Positions 7,203-15,027 of a DNA stretch of 39,130 nucleotides are shown piece after piece; positions within the stretch are counted from its first letter, which is position 1; each line of letters begins with the position of its first letter. The notes under the pieces are model-generated. The model did no database searches and was not told the DNA's origin. It saw only the letters and a list, made by a program, of their open reading frames with translations. This stretch comes from an uncultured Bacteroidaceae bacterium. GTDB taxonomy: Bacteria; Bacteroidota; Bacteroidia; Bacteroidales; Bacteroidaceae. Made by a program: the position numbers and the translations under genes. The stretch covers positions 1 to 39,130 of the forward strand of contig CAJOGQ010000016.1 in assembly GCA_905234125.1 (NCBI GenBank), in the 5' to 3' direction.

Positions 7203-9620
7203 TTATTTCTTCATCAAGCGCAGGTAGTAGAGGCCAGGACACATGGTGTTGGGCGAAGCTACGATGCGGAAGGTGAGCTTGGGCTTCACGTTGCCCTTGC
7301 TGTCAATGAGAAGGTCGTTGGGGATAGCGTACTCGACGTTGAAGAAGCCCTGGTCGTCGGCTCCTTGCATGCGGGGCTGAACAGTGATGTCGCCAATCTT
7401 CTGGTCGTCGAGGAAGATGTCAGCCACACGTCCGCGATCGGAAGTGATGAAGCGGAGCATGAGGGAGAGGTCAGTCTTGAGTCCGGCTTTATTCTCGATG
7501 ACGTACTGGATGAACTCGCCATTCTTGGCATCGCGGTAGTTCTCGCCACGATAGCTTCCGCTGGTGGAGCCTGTGGAGTACTTGACTTCGTGTCCTGCCT
7601 CGCTTTGCTGTTCGCCTGTGGCCACGTAGTCGATGGTGCGAGCCTGCAATGCCTGTTCCTCAGCATCCTTGCGACCCATGTCGGAGTTGGCGTATTCCTC
7701 CTTAGTGCCCTGGAAGAAGTAGCAGGAGTAGCGCGAGTGCTGGATGCTGTAGAAGGGTTCGAGCGGCAGGGTTCCCTTGTCAGTCTTCAGCGTGAAGCTG
7801 AGCTTATTAGGGTCTTTCAATTCGATGTTCTGGAGCACTTCGGAGCGGTTGCCGATGAGGAGTGGAGCAGAGGAGAGGGGCTTGGCTGTGGAACGTGCGC
7901 CAGGCGAGTGATCCATGCGTCCTTCACCTCCGTATTCGTTGGGCAGCTGAGCCTCTGTCTCTGTGCGAGCGCCAAGGAGGATGGGACCGTACTTGAAGGC
8001 GATGTAGCTCTTGTAGTCAGGACATTCCTCGTAGCGGAGCTTCATGGGGAGAGAGACGCTGAAGGTGTCACCCTTCTTCCATTTCTTGGTCTGATATTCG
8101 TAAGTGGCCTTGCCGTCTTCGCTTGCCCATGCTGGCTTGCGGATGGCGATGGTGTACTTGCCAGGCTTGGTGATGGTGAAGGTGCTCTTGGGCTCGTAGG
8201 GGAAACGGGTCTCCTGACGGATGCCGAACTTCTTGCTGTTGAGCTCGCTGGCCGTGAAGAGGTTCACGTAGAGCGTGTCGTTGGTGACGCTGTGGGTGTA
8301 GATGAAGTGACCATACTTCGAGTGGTTCTCCATACCTGTGCCAACACAGCACCACATGCCCTGATTCACCTGCGAATAGATGCGGTAGGAGAGGGGACGG
8401 AGCGAGGTGAAATAGACGTATCCACCTGTCTTTGGGTCTTGGGTGGACATGATGTGGTTCCACATCGTAGCCTCGTAAAAGTCAGCGTACTTGGCGTCGT
8501 GGGTGTCATCGAAGAGGTCTTCGGAAAGTTTCAGCATGTTGTTGGAGTTGCACGACTCAGGTCCCTCCATATTATTAATGTAGAGATGGCCGTTCTGGTG
8601 GTTCTGGAAATGCTCGCTGATGGAGTTTCCTCCGATGCAGACGGTGCGGTTCTGTGCCACATCGTTCCAGAAGTTCAGCACAGCATTGCGATAGTCTGTG
8701 AGCGTCTTGTCCTCCTGCCAGGCACGCTCGAAGCCGATGTACTTGGGCACCTGGGTGTTGGCGTGCTTGCCATCGAGGAAGGTGGGGTTGAAGTTCTTCA
8801 TGCCGTCAATCATCTGACGGTGGCTGTACTTCTTGGCACCATCGAGATACTTCTTGTCGCCGAAGATCTTGTAGGCATCGACCAAGGTCTCGTTCATGCC
8901 ACCATGCTCCCAACCAAGAATCTGTTGCATCTCCTCGTCAGAGAGCTTGCTCACCACGTTGACGCTCCAGTCAGAAAGTCCCCTGAAGAGTTCCTTTGCC
9001 AATGGGCTGCCTGTGTAGAGATAAGCATCGCGCAGACCTGCCAAGACCTTGTGCTGACAGTAGAAAGGCACCCAGCCGCCTGATTTGCGGAACTCCGTGA
9101 GGTCTTTGGCGTACAAGCCCATCCAGATATGATTGAGGGGCTGTCCTCCGATGAAGCCTTGCATGCCCTTGGTGTCGTCCTTGTAGGCATCCTGGCAGTC
9201 CTTCATGATGTTGAGGCAATAGTCTAAGCGCTCTTTCAGGAGTTTCCGCATCGACTCGTCGTGAGAGGCTGCGTAGGCAAGAGCAAGTGCGCTCACATAG
9301 TGTCCACCCACGTGACCACTGAGGTCGAAGCCTGCATCACCTCCCCAGTTGGGGAAGTTGGGGTGTATCTCGTCCCAGTTGTAATACTTCGATGAAGCGA
9401 CCTTCGTCAAGCCTGCCTGACGGATGAACGGTGTCATGAGTCGTTCAGCATCGTAGCGTAACAGGAGTGCGTCGTTGGTCTCCATCATGGTCTTCATCGG
9501 CCCGTCCAAGAGTGTCACCTCCGCGAGGTCGAAGTGTTGCGGATAAATCTCGCTTTGTGCAACGGCGTTGCCTGTCAGGCAGAGCGCCAGCGTTGCAGTC
9601 AGTAGTTTTGTCAGTTTCAT
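7203..9620 (-). CDS. GH127 family glycoside hydrolase (beta-L-arabinofuranosidase type)
   Basis: An 805-residue secreted enzyme with signal peptide MKLTKLLTATLALCLTGNAVAQ. The body is the DUF1680/GH127 all-helical barrel, opening with EIYPQHFDLAEVTLLDGPMK. The zinc-site residues known from the Bifidobacterium HypBA1 enzyme are present: Glu and Cys in GPESCNSNNML (about residues 351-354) and the Cys-Cys pair in WCCVGTGMENHSKYG (about 422-424), one of which is the nucleophile in that family. The C-terminal 200 residues add beta-rich domains common in Bacteroidota members, ending CPGLYYLRLMKK. It probably removes beta-L-arabinofuranose from plant glycans in the periplasm. The carrier gene upstream ends 27 bases before it, so the two are likely co-transcribed. 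Exact substrate is inference. Confidence 0.88.
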   Translation of the reverse strand: MKLTKLLTATLALCLTGNAVAQSEIYPQHFDLAEVTLLDGPMKTMMETNDALLLRYDAERLMTPFIRQAGLTKVASSKYYNWDEIHPNFPNWGGDAGFDLSGHVGGHYVSALALAYAASHDESMRKLLKERLDYCLNIMKDCQDAYKDDTKGMQGFIGGQPLNHIWMGLYAKDLTEFRKSGGWVPFYCQHKVLAGLRDAYLYTGSPLAKELFRGLSDWSVNVVSKLSDEEMQQILGWEHGGMNETLVDAYKIFGDKKYLDGAKKYSHRQMIDGMKNFNPTFLDGKHANTQVPKYIGFERAWQEDKTLTDYRNAVLNFWNDVAQNRTVCIGGNSISEHFQNHQNGHLYINNMEGPESCNSNNMLKLSEDLFDDTHDAKYADFYEATMWNHIMSTQDPKTGGYVYFTSLRPLSYRIYSQVNQGMWCCVGTGMENHSKYGHFIYTHSVTNDTLYVNLFTASELNSKKFGIRQETRFPYEPKSTFTITKPGKYTIAIRKPAWASEDGKATYEYQTKKWKKGDTFSVSLPMKLRYEECPDYKSYIAFKYGPILLGARTETEAQLPNEYGGEGRMDHSPGARSTAKPLSSAPLLIGNRSEVLQNIELKDPNKLSFTLKTDKGTLPLEPFYSIQHSRYSCYFFQGTKEEYANSDMGRKDAEEQALQARTIDYVATGEQQSEAGHEVKYSTGSTSGSYRGENYRDAKNGEFIQYVIENKAGLKTDLSLMLRFITSDRGRVADIFLDDQKIGDITVQPRMQGADDQGFFNVEYAIPNDLLIDSKGNVKPKLTFRIVASPNTMCPGLYYLRLMKK

Positions 9621-9647
9621 ATTGAGATGATGTTTTATTTTGTTGGA

Positions 9648-11114
9648 TTATTTTGTGATGGGCTTGTACTTCGGCACGAGCATCTTCATCAGTGCCCAAG
9701 CGATGAGGTAGGCCACAGCGCAGTAGCAGAAGACAATCATGTAGCCAGCGGGTTTGCCTGTCACGCCAAAGAACTCGAAGGCTGTGCCCTGTTCGTCAGC
9801 ATAGGTGAAGAGAAGACCTGAACCCCAGTTGATGGCAAAGGAGCAGAGGCCACCAAACATGGTGCCGATGCCTGTGATGGAAGCGATGGCCGACTTGGGG
9901 AACATGTCGCCAATGGTCGAATAGAGGTTGGCTGACCAAGACTGGTGTCCAGCGCCTGCAAGACCAATGATGATGCAAGGCCACCAAACGGAAGTGCCTG
10001 CCAGAGGCTGCGCAAACATAGCGAAGATGGGGAAGAAGGCGAAGATGAGCATCGCGAGCATACGGCCTGAGTAAGGTTCCATGTTCTTCTTCTCGACGAA
10101 GAACTTGGGCAGATAGCCACCACCGATGCTGACAACGGTGACGATGAGGTAGAGCACGAAGATGAGCGCCTGACCCATTGGGTCGGATGACTTGTAACCA
10201 AGCTCGGAGAAATAGGCAGGAGCCCAGAAGAGGAAGAACCACCACACGCCGTCAGTGAGGAGTTTGCCCACGATGAAAGCCCAGGTCTGGCGGTAGGTGA
10301 AGCACTTCAGGAAAGAAATCTGGAGGGCGTCGTTGGCCTGCTCACGAGTGGGAACAGAAGCGGTCTGCTTGTCGTCGGCAGGGGCATTGTTGTCCTGCTG
10401 GATGTAGGCGAGTTCGGCCTGATTTACACGGCTGCTTTCGTTGGGTCTGTTGTAGAGCACAGCCCAAAGGATAGCCCAGATGAAGCCGATGGCACCAATG
10501 ATGATGAAGGCCATCTCCCAACCCAGATGCTCTGCGAGGATAGGGATGGTGAGTGGTGCAGCGAGGGCTCCAACGGAAGCTCCAGCGTTGAAGATGGAGG
10601 TGGCCAGAGCACGGTCTTTCTTGGGGAAATACTCGGCAGTCACCTTGATGGCGGCAGGGAAGTTTCCAGCCTCACCTGTGGCCAAGACAATTCGACAGGC
10701 GAGGAAAAGCCATACGCTGACTGTGCTGATGAGCAGGGCGAGGTCAGTGCCGGCCTTGACAGCACGAAGCGCCTCTTCATTCTCAACGCCCGTGATGGAC
10801 ATCGTCACGACGCCACAGGCTGCATGGAGGCATGCACCAATGCTCCAGATGACGATGGCCCAGATGTAACCCTTCTTGGTGCCCATCCAGTCGATGAACT
10901 TTCCTGCGAAGAGGGAGATGAAGGCATAGAAGATGGAGAACGCAGCGGTGATGAAGCCGTAGTCGGCATCAGACCAGTGGAAGTCGAGGGCGATGAAGTC
11001 TTTCCATGTGAGTGAAAGCACCTGACGATCCATGTAGTTGACCGTCGTGGCGAGGAAGAGCATCGCGCAGATGACCCAACGGTAGTTGGTCATTTTGTTA
11101 GTAGATGTTGTCAT
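9648..11114 (-). CDS. MFS transporter, anion:cation symporter (ExuT-like) family
   Basis: A 488-residue inner-membrane carrier with about 12 hydrophobic segments. The N-terminal pattern WVICAMLFLATTVNYMDRQVLS is the signature of the ACS branch of the major facilitator superfamily, which includes hexuronate transporters. Further hallmarks are GKFIDWMGTKKGY after the second helix and RIVLATGEAGNFPAAIK in the fourth. It is longer than E. coli ExuT because of an extended loop near residues 75-105 and a long cytosolic loop with many polar residues near residue 235. It starts 14 bases after folB and ends 27 bases before the GH127 gene, so it likely imports the sugar that enzyme releases, or a hexuronate from the same polymer. 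The substrate is not shown by sequence alone. Confidence 0.85.
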   Translation of the reverse strand: MTTSTNKMTNYRWVICAMLFLATTVNYMDRQVLSLTWKDFIALDFHWSDADYGFITAAFSIFYAFISLFAGKFIDWMGTKKGYIWAIVIWSIGACLHAACGVVTMSITGVENEEALRAVKAGTDLALLISTVSVWLFLACRIVLATGEAGNFPAAIKVTAEYFPKKDRALATSIFNAGASVGALAAPLTIPILAEHLGWEMAFIIIGAIGFIWAILWAVLYNRPNESSRVNQAELAYIQQDNNAPADDKQTASVPTREQANDALQISFLKCFTYRQTWAFIVGKLLTDGVWWFFLFWAPAYFSELGYKSSDPMGQALIFVLYLIVTVVSIGGGYLPKFFVEKKNMEPYSGRMLAMLIFAFFPIFAMFAQPLAGTSVWWPCIIIGLAGAGHQSWSANLYSTIGDMFPKSAIASITGIGTMFGGLCSFAINWGSGLLFTYADEQGTAFEFFGVTGKPAGYMIVFCYCAVAYLIAWALMKMLVPKYKPITK

Positions 11115-11128
11115 TTGTTCAATTGTAT

Positions 11129-11518
11129 TTAGTTATTATTTTGAGTTTCTCTTTCGATGAAGATTTCCACTCCTGCTCCCTTGCAATCAGCTCCCATCGG
11201 TGGATTCTCCTTCAAGAGGCGGAGACGGACGGATTGTGCCGTTGGGTATTCCTGAAGGATGGCCTTGGCAATGCGTCCAGCTACATGCTCGAGCAGGGAG
11301 GAGGGTAGGGACATCTCGCGACGGATGGTCTCGAAGAGGTCTGCGTAGGAAACGGTGCCACTGAGGTCGTCGGACTCGATGGCGTGGGTGAAGTCAGTCT
11401 CCACATCGAGGTCGATGGTGAAATAGGCACCCACCTTCCGTTCCTGCTCCATCACGCCGTGATAGGCATAAATGCGCAGTCCGCTGATGATGATTTTATT
11501 CTGCATTGAGTTTGACAT
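11129..11518 (-). CDS. folB: Dihydroneopterin aldolase
   Basis: FolB converts 7,8-dihydroneopterin to 6-hydroxymethyl-dihydropterin and glycolaldehyde in folate synthesis. The 129-residue protein shows the family pattern IIISGLRIYAYHGVMEQERKVG near the N-terminus, a central TVSYADLFETI, and the active-site region LRLLKENPPMGADCKGAGVEI with its conserved Lys. A longer open frame reaches 11590, but the ATG at 11518 follows the upstream stop by one base and fits family length; an ATG at 11506 is also possible. It appears to sit in one transcript with the orphan TSCPD gene before it and the sugar carrier after it, an unusual mix. Confidence 0.88.
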   Translation of the reverse strand: MSNSMQNKIIISGLRIYAYHGVMEQERKVGAYFTIDLDVETDFTHAIESDDLSGTVSYADLFETIRREMSLPSSLLEHVAGRIAKAILQEYPTAQSVRLRLLKENPPMGADCKGAGVEIFIERETQNNN

Positions 11519-11519
11519 G

Positions 11520-12206
11520 TCATTCAGCATCGATTTCGGCATTTCGGAGGTCAGCATTGAGATTGAGGTCTTCGCTGATGTCCTCACCATCGTTGGTGTA
11601 CTTCTTCAAGGCTCTCGCCACGCCATTGGCCCACGTGTTGATATTCTCGTTTTCGAGCTGGAGGGAACTGATGAGCTTGACGACGTTGGTCAGGGGCATT
11701 CGGTAGCGAAGCACGCCACTGATGAGCTTGGCATAGTTCCAGTATTCCTTGTTGAATCGCTCGGAAAGACCCTCGATGGTGGTCTTATAGCCTCGGCGGT
11801 TGACGAACGTGAAGTCGTAGCGCTTGGTGCCGTCCTCGTTGATATGCTTGATGATGTGTCCCTTAGTCACGGTCTTGGGCAGGGCGATGCCGTCCTCGTC
11901 GTCGAGCACACCTGTGAAGATCTCGTAGGGATAGCCATCGAGGAGGCCAACGAATGCAACCCACTTCTCTTTCTTGTTCTGGAATTTCACCACATCGCAC
12001 TCGAGGCTGATGGGACGCTTCTCCGTGATTTCGAACTCAGGACGGAAGGAGTAAATCTCGTTGTCGAGCAGGGTCATCAACTCCTCGCGCTCCTTGCTCT
12101 CACCATGTTCAGGGTTGACGGGCTTCAAGGCTTTTTTCAATTTCTTGTCGCCAAACTCCGTCAGGATGTTCAGTATGGTGGCTGATAAAGATTGTACTGG
12201 TGACAT
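11520..12206 (-). CDS. Orphan TSCPD domain related to the C-terminus of class II ribonucleotide reductase
   Basis: A 228-residue protein. From about residue 67 (LECDVVKFQNKKEKWVAF, then GLLDGYPYEIFTGVLDDEDG, YDFTFVNRRGYKTTIEGL, YWNYAKLISGVLRYRMP and INTWANGVARALKKY) it matches the TSCPD region near the end of adenosylcobalamin-dependent ribonucleotide reductase (NrdJ) as I recall it from Bacteroidota. The catalytic barrel, some 600 residues, is absent, and so is the Cys-rich zinc tail that ends NrdJ. The gene has its own TACCTTTG promoter and an intact frame and is followed closely by folB, so it looks like a working gene, not debris. It may be a regulatory subunit or a repurposed nucleotide-binding domain. 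Confidence 0.7.
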   Translation of the reverse strand: MSPVQSLSATILNILTEFGDKKLKKALKPVNPEHGESKEREELMTLLDNEIYSFRPEFEITEKRPISLECDVVKFQNKKEKWVAFVGLLDGYPYEIFTGVLDDEDGIALPKTVTKGHIIKHINEDGTKRYDFTFVNRRGYKTTIEGLSERFNKEYWNYAKLISGVLRYRMPLTNVVKLISSLQLENENINTWANGVARALKKYTNDGEDISEDLNLNADLRNAEIDAE

Positions 12207-12240
12207 GTTAGTTTCTGTTGCAAAATTTGTTAAGTAGAGG

Positions 12241-12248
12241 CAAAGGTA
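12241..12248 (-). promoter_or_regulatory. -7 element of the TSCPD-folB transcript
   Basis: The complement reads TACCTTTG, 35 bases upstream of the ATG at 12206. It probably drives the TSCPD gene, folB, the MFS carrier and the GH127 gene, since the gaps between them are 1, 14 and 27 bases. Confidence 0.6.
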
Positions 12249-12303
12249 GGAAAAAAAAGTGAAAAGTGACGTGTGAATGGAGAAAAATAAGCACTTTTTT
12301 CCT

Positions 12304-12311
12304 TATCTTTG
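12304..12311 (+). promoter_or_regulatory. -7 element of the nitroreductase gene
   Basis: TATCTTTG, 36 bases before the ATG at 12347, divergent from the TSCPD promoter 56 bases away. Confidence 0.6.
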
Positions 12312-12346
12312 CAAATAAATTGCAAATTCTCAAATTATAAAAGCTT

Positions 12347-13084
12347 ATGGAATCATTTGTCAACAGACGTACCATCCGAAAGTACAAGCAGGAAGACATC
12401 CCTGCAGAGAAGATAGAATCGTTGCTGTTTCAGGCCTCAAGAGCCGCCACAATGGGCAACATGCAACTGTACAGCGTGGTGGTGACGCGTTCAGAAGAAA
12501 TGAAGGAAAAACTCTCGCCCCTGCACTTCGGACAGCCCATGGTGAAGGGTGCTCCAGTCGTGCTCACCTTCTGTGCCGATTTCAACCGCTTCACGAAGTG
12601 GTGTGAATTACGCAATGCTGATGCAGGCTACGACAACCTGCTGTCGTTTCTCAATGCGGCGAGCGACACACTGCTCTATGTGCAGGCTTTTTGCACGCTG
12701 GCAGAGGCTGAGGGCTACGGCACATGCTATTTGGGCACGACCATCTACAATCCGCAAGGCATCATCGATGTGCTTAAACTACCCAAACTGACGTTCCCCA
12801 TCGCCACCATCACCGTTGGTGTGCCTGATGAGAACCCTGAACAGCCCGATCGTCTGCCACATCTGGCCTACATCCACGAAGAGACCTATCACGACTATAC
12901 TCCCAACCAGCTCGACATCATCTATTACTTCAAGGAACAGTTGGAGGAGAACCAGAAGTTTGTGGAAATCAACAAAAAAGAGAATCTGGCACAAGTCTTT
13001 ACGGACTGCCGATACACCCGCAAGGATAACGAAGCGATGTCGAAAGGACTGCTGGACGTTTTGAAGAATCAGGGATTCCTTTAG
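12347..13084 (+). CDS. NADPH-dependent nitroreductase/flavin reductase (NfsA-like)
   Basis: A 245-residue FMN enzyme of the nitroreductase family. FMN-contact motifs are visible: RRTIRKYKQEDIP at residues 7-19, SRAATMGNMQLYSVVVT near residues 31-47, and the glycine segment AEGYGTCYLGTTIYNP near 121-136 before the C-terminal extension that marks the NfsA/FRP subgroup. Cytosolic. It would transfer electrons from NAD(P)H to nitro compounds, quinones or flavin; the natural substrate is not evident. It has its own promoter and converges on dnaA, with a hairpin between them. Length and motifs are normal for the family. Confidence 0.85.
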   Translation: MESFVNRRTIRKYKQEDIPAEKIESLLFQASRAATMGNMQLYSVVVTRSEEMKEKLSPLHFGQPMVKGAPVVLTFCADFNRFTKWCELRNADAGYDNLLSFLNAASDTLLYVQAFCTLAEAEGYGTCYLGTTIYNPQGIIDVLKLPKLTFPIATITVGVPDENPEQPDRLPHLAYIHEETYHDYTPNQLDIIYYFKEQLEENQKFVEINKKENLAQVFTDCRYTRKDNEAMSKGLLDVLKNQGFL

Positions 13085-13121
13085 AGGCTCGATGAGGGCA
13101 TCAAATAAGCGTATAAATGCA

Positions 13122-13152
13122 GGGGAGAGGGCTCTCAACGAGTCCCCTCCTC
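13122..13152. terminator. Hairpin between nitroreductase and dnaA
   Basis: Arms 13122-13134 and 13140-13152 pair over 13 positions with one mismatch and two G-T wobbles around loop TCAAC. It lies between two convergent genes, so it may stop transcription from both sides. T runs are weak. Confidence 0.45.
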
Positions 13153-13228
13153 TCACTTCATAAGGTAAAAAGTAAAATAATAGTAGGATTAGCCAGTATT
13201 ATGTGTTAAACAGATACGAATGGATGAA

Positions 13229-14650
13229 CTACATCTTCGATCGGCGCAAAGTGCCCTCAATCTCTTCCAAGTCCTGACGAAGATTCTCGTCCACCTCCAA
13301 CTGATCCTTGATCTGCTTGATGGCATGAATCACGGTGGCGTGGTTGCGCTTGCCGATGTCAGCACCTATCTGCACCATCGAATTGTCAGTCAACAGGTTG
13401 GCCAGATACATGGAAATCTGTCGTGCATAAGCAATCTTCTGAGTGCGCGAACGAGAATCCAACTGACTGACTTTCAGTTTGAAATGGTCACACACACATT
13501 GCTTCACTTCGTCAATGGTGATAGGACTGTCATCTTTCTCCACAAAGCGAGGCATGACTTTCTTCACCAGTCCCATGTTGATGTTGCAGTTGTAAACAAC
13601 AGAGTATGCCATGAGCGAGTTGATGATGCCTTCCAGGTCACGCACGCTCTCATCAATGTTCTCTGAGATAAATTTCAGCACGTTCTCAGGAATCTGCAAA
13701 CCCTCCTGTTCCACCTTGGCTGTGAGGATGTCGAAGCGCAGGTTCTTGGTCGGCTTCTCAATCTCAGCCACCATACCCCACTTGAAACGGGTGAGCAGGC
13801 GGTCTTCCAAACCTTGAATGGCGATGGGAGGACGGTCAGCTGACAAGATAATCTGCTTGCCGTTCATCTGCAGATGGTTGAAGATATGGAAGAACGTGTT
13901 TTGGGTTCCCGTCTTGCCTGAGAGTTCCTGCACGTCATCAAGAATCAGGGTGTCAATGCTCTGATAGAAGCGGATGAAGTCATTCAGTTTGTTATTGATC
14001 ACGGCATCCGTATATTGCACAGTGAAGAGGTGGGCGGACAGATAGAGCACACGCATCTGTGGATGCAGTTCCTTGATGCGAAGACCAACAGCATTGATGA
14101 GATGGGTCTTGCCACAGCCCGAAGGACCAAAGACAAAGAGCGGGTTGAAGGTCTTGGCAGGCTTCATGGCGATAGATTCACCTACTGAGCGTGCCAAACG
14201 GTTGCTCTCACCTTCGATGTAGTTCTCAAACCGATAGTGTGGATTCAACTGAGAATCGAGATCCTGCACCTGTGGAGCCGTCACGACATCTGGTGACTTG
14301 CGTGCATCTTTGCGGGCAGAACCGTTGGACACCTTTGTGGGGATTTCAGTCTTCTCCACGACGTCCCCTCCACGTTTGCCTTTCACCACCTTCACATTAT
14401 AATATAATGCACGAATACTGTTTTTGCCAAACACGCGCTTGAAGGTGGCACTCATCAACGTCAGGAAGTTCTCTTCCAGGTAGTTCTTAACAAAATCACT
14501 GGGAACATCCAACACCAGCTTACCATTCTCGAACTTGTGCAGCTCGACGAAGGCAAACGAGGCCTGGAATTGCTCTGGGGAGACATTGTCTTGGAAAATC
14601 CTAAGGCATTGCTCCCACAGTATTTTTGGATTTTGTTCAGTTTCTACCAT
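13229..14650 (-). CDS. dnaA: Chromosomal replication initiator protein DnaA
   Basis: DnaA binds origin boxes and melts oriC. The 473-residue protein has all four domains. The N-terminal protein-interaction domain begins ILWEQCLRIFQDNVSPEQF. A linker spans about residues 90-140. The AAA+ domain has Walker A GPSGCGKTHLINAVG (about 175-189), Walker B LILDDVQELSGK (about 232-243) and the sensor region ILSADRPP. Domain IV carries the box-recognition signature IGADIGKRNHATVIHAI (about 425-441). It is monocistronic with a promoter at 14705-14736. No TTATCCACA-type boxes were seen in the intergenic DNA around it, so this sequence does not place the origin here. Confidence 0.97.
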   Translation of the reverse strand: MVETEQNPKILWEQCLRIFQDNVSPEQFQASFAFVELHKFENGKLVLDVPSDFVKNYLEENFLTLMSATFKRVFGKNSIRALYYNVKVVKGKRGGDVVEKTEIPTKVSNGSARKDARKSPDVVTAPQVQDLDSQLNPHYRFENYIEGESNRLARSVGESIAMKPAKTFNPLFVFGPSGCGKTHLINAVGLRIKELHPQMRVLYLSAHLFTVQYTDAVINNKLNDFIRFYQSIDTLILDDVQELSGKTGTQNTFFHIFNHLQMNGKQIILSADRPPIAIQGLEDRLLTRFKWGMVAEIEKPTKNLRFDILTAKVEQEGLQIPENVLKFISENIDESVRDLEGIINSLMAYSVVYNCNINMGLVKKVMPRFVEKDDSPITIDEVKQCVCDHFKLKVSQLDSRSRTQKIAYARQISMYLANLLTDNSMVQIGADIGKRNHATVIHAIKQIKDQLEVDENLRQDLEEIEGTLRRSKM

Positions 14651-14704
14651 TTTAGTTTTGATGATTCTCGTTGATGAGTTTCATGACGTAATTCTTAACG
14701 GGTG

Positions 14705-14736
14705 CAAAGTTCGACATTTTTTTTGACTTGACCAAA
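14705..14736 (-). promoter_or_regulatory. Promoter of dnaA
   Basis: On the minus strand TTTG (complement of 14733-14736) is followed after 20 bases by GAACTTTG (complement of 14705-14712), close to the TTTG-N20-TAnnTTTG consensus, 55 bases before the dnaA start. Confidence 0.5.
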
Positions 14737-15027
14737 TTTATTTTTTTTGCCGTTTTTTCTTTGACTCGCAAAAGTGCTTCATTTCAGCCAATTACATTTT
14801 TCAAGTTCTTGGGGGACTTGTTTTATATTATTTTTATTTTTTGTTTTGATTATGAGATGCTTACGGAAATGTTTCACATGTGAAACAATTGCCCTTTTTT
14901 CTTCCTTCCGAGGACTTAATTGCTTGTTTTATATATGCTTCCAACGCTCCGAGTAAACCTCTCGACAAATCTTTTTGTTGTTTATATGAAATTTAAATAG
15001 TAGTTTCCGCTGATATTTTTTTCGGTT
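14737..15027. other. AT-rich intergenic region upstream of dnaA
   Basis: Between the dnaA promoter and the end of the MCE gene I see no gene, no tRNA and no DnaA boxes. The only strong structure is the 18-base palindrome at 14870-14887. The open frame at 14774-14956 is low-complexity Phe/Leu/Ser sequence and is not supported. Confidence 0.5.
14870..14887. promoter_or_regulatory. 18-bp perfect palindrome resembling parS
   Basis: TGTTTCACATGTGAAACA is perfectly symmetrical. It equals the widely conserved ParB-binding parS core TGTTTCACGTGAAACA with two bases (AT) added at the centre. It lies 220 bases upstream of dnaA, where parS sites are common in many bacteria. Whether ParB tolerates the wider spacing is unknown; another dimeric repressor is possible. 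Confidence 0.4.

Noticed and set aside
7128-9083. 651-codon plus-strand frame opposite the GH127 gene
   Set aside because: It lies antisense to a gene with clear catalytic motifs, has Val/Leu/Glu-rich low-complexity sequence and no promoter. Typical shadow of a G/C-rich coding strand.
14774-14956. 60-codon frame upstream of dnaA
   Set aside because: Low-complexity Phe/Leu/Ser peptide, no promoter, overlaps the palindrome.
14651-15027. Possible oriC next to dnaA
   Set aside because: No cluster of TTATCCACA-type boxes or AT-rich 13-mers was seen; only a parS-like palindrome.
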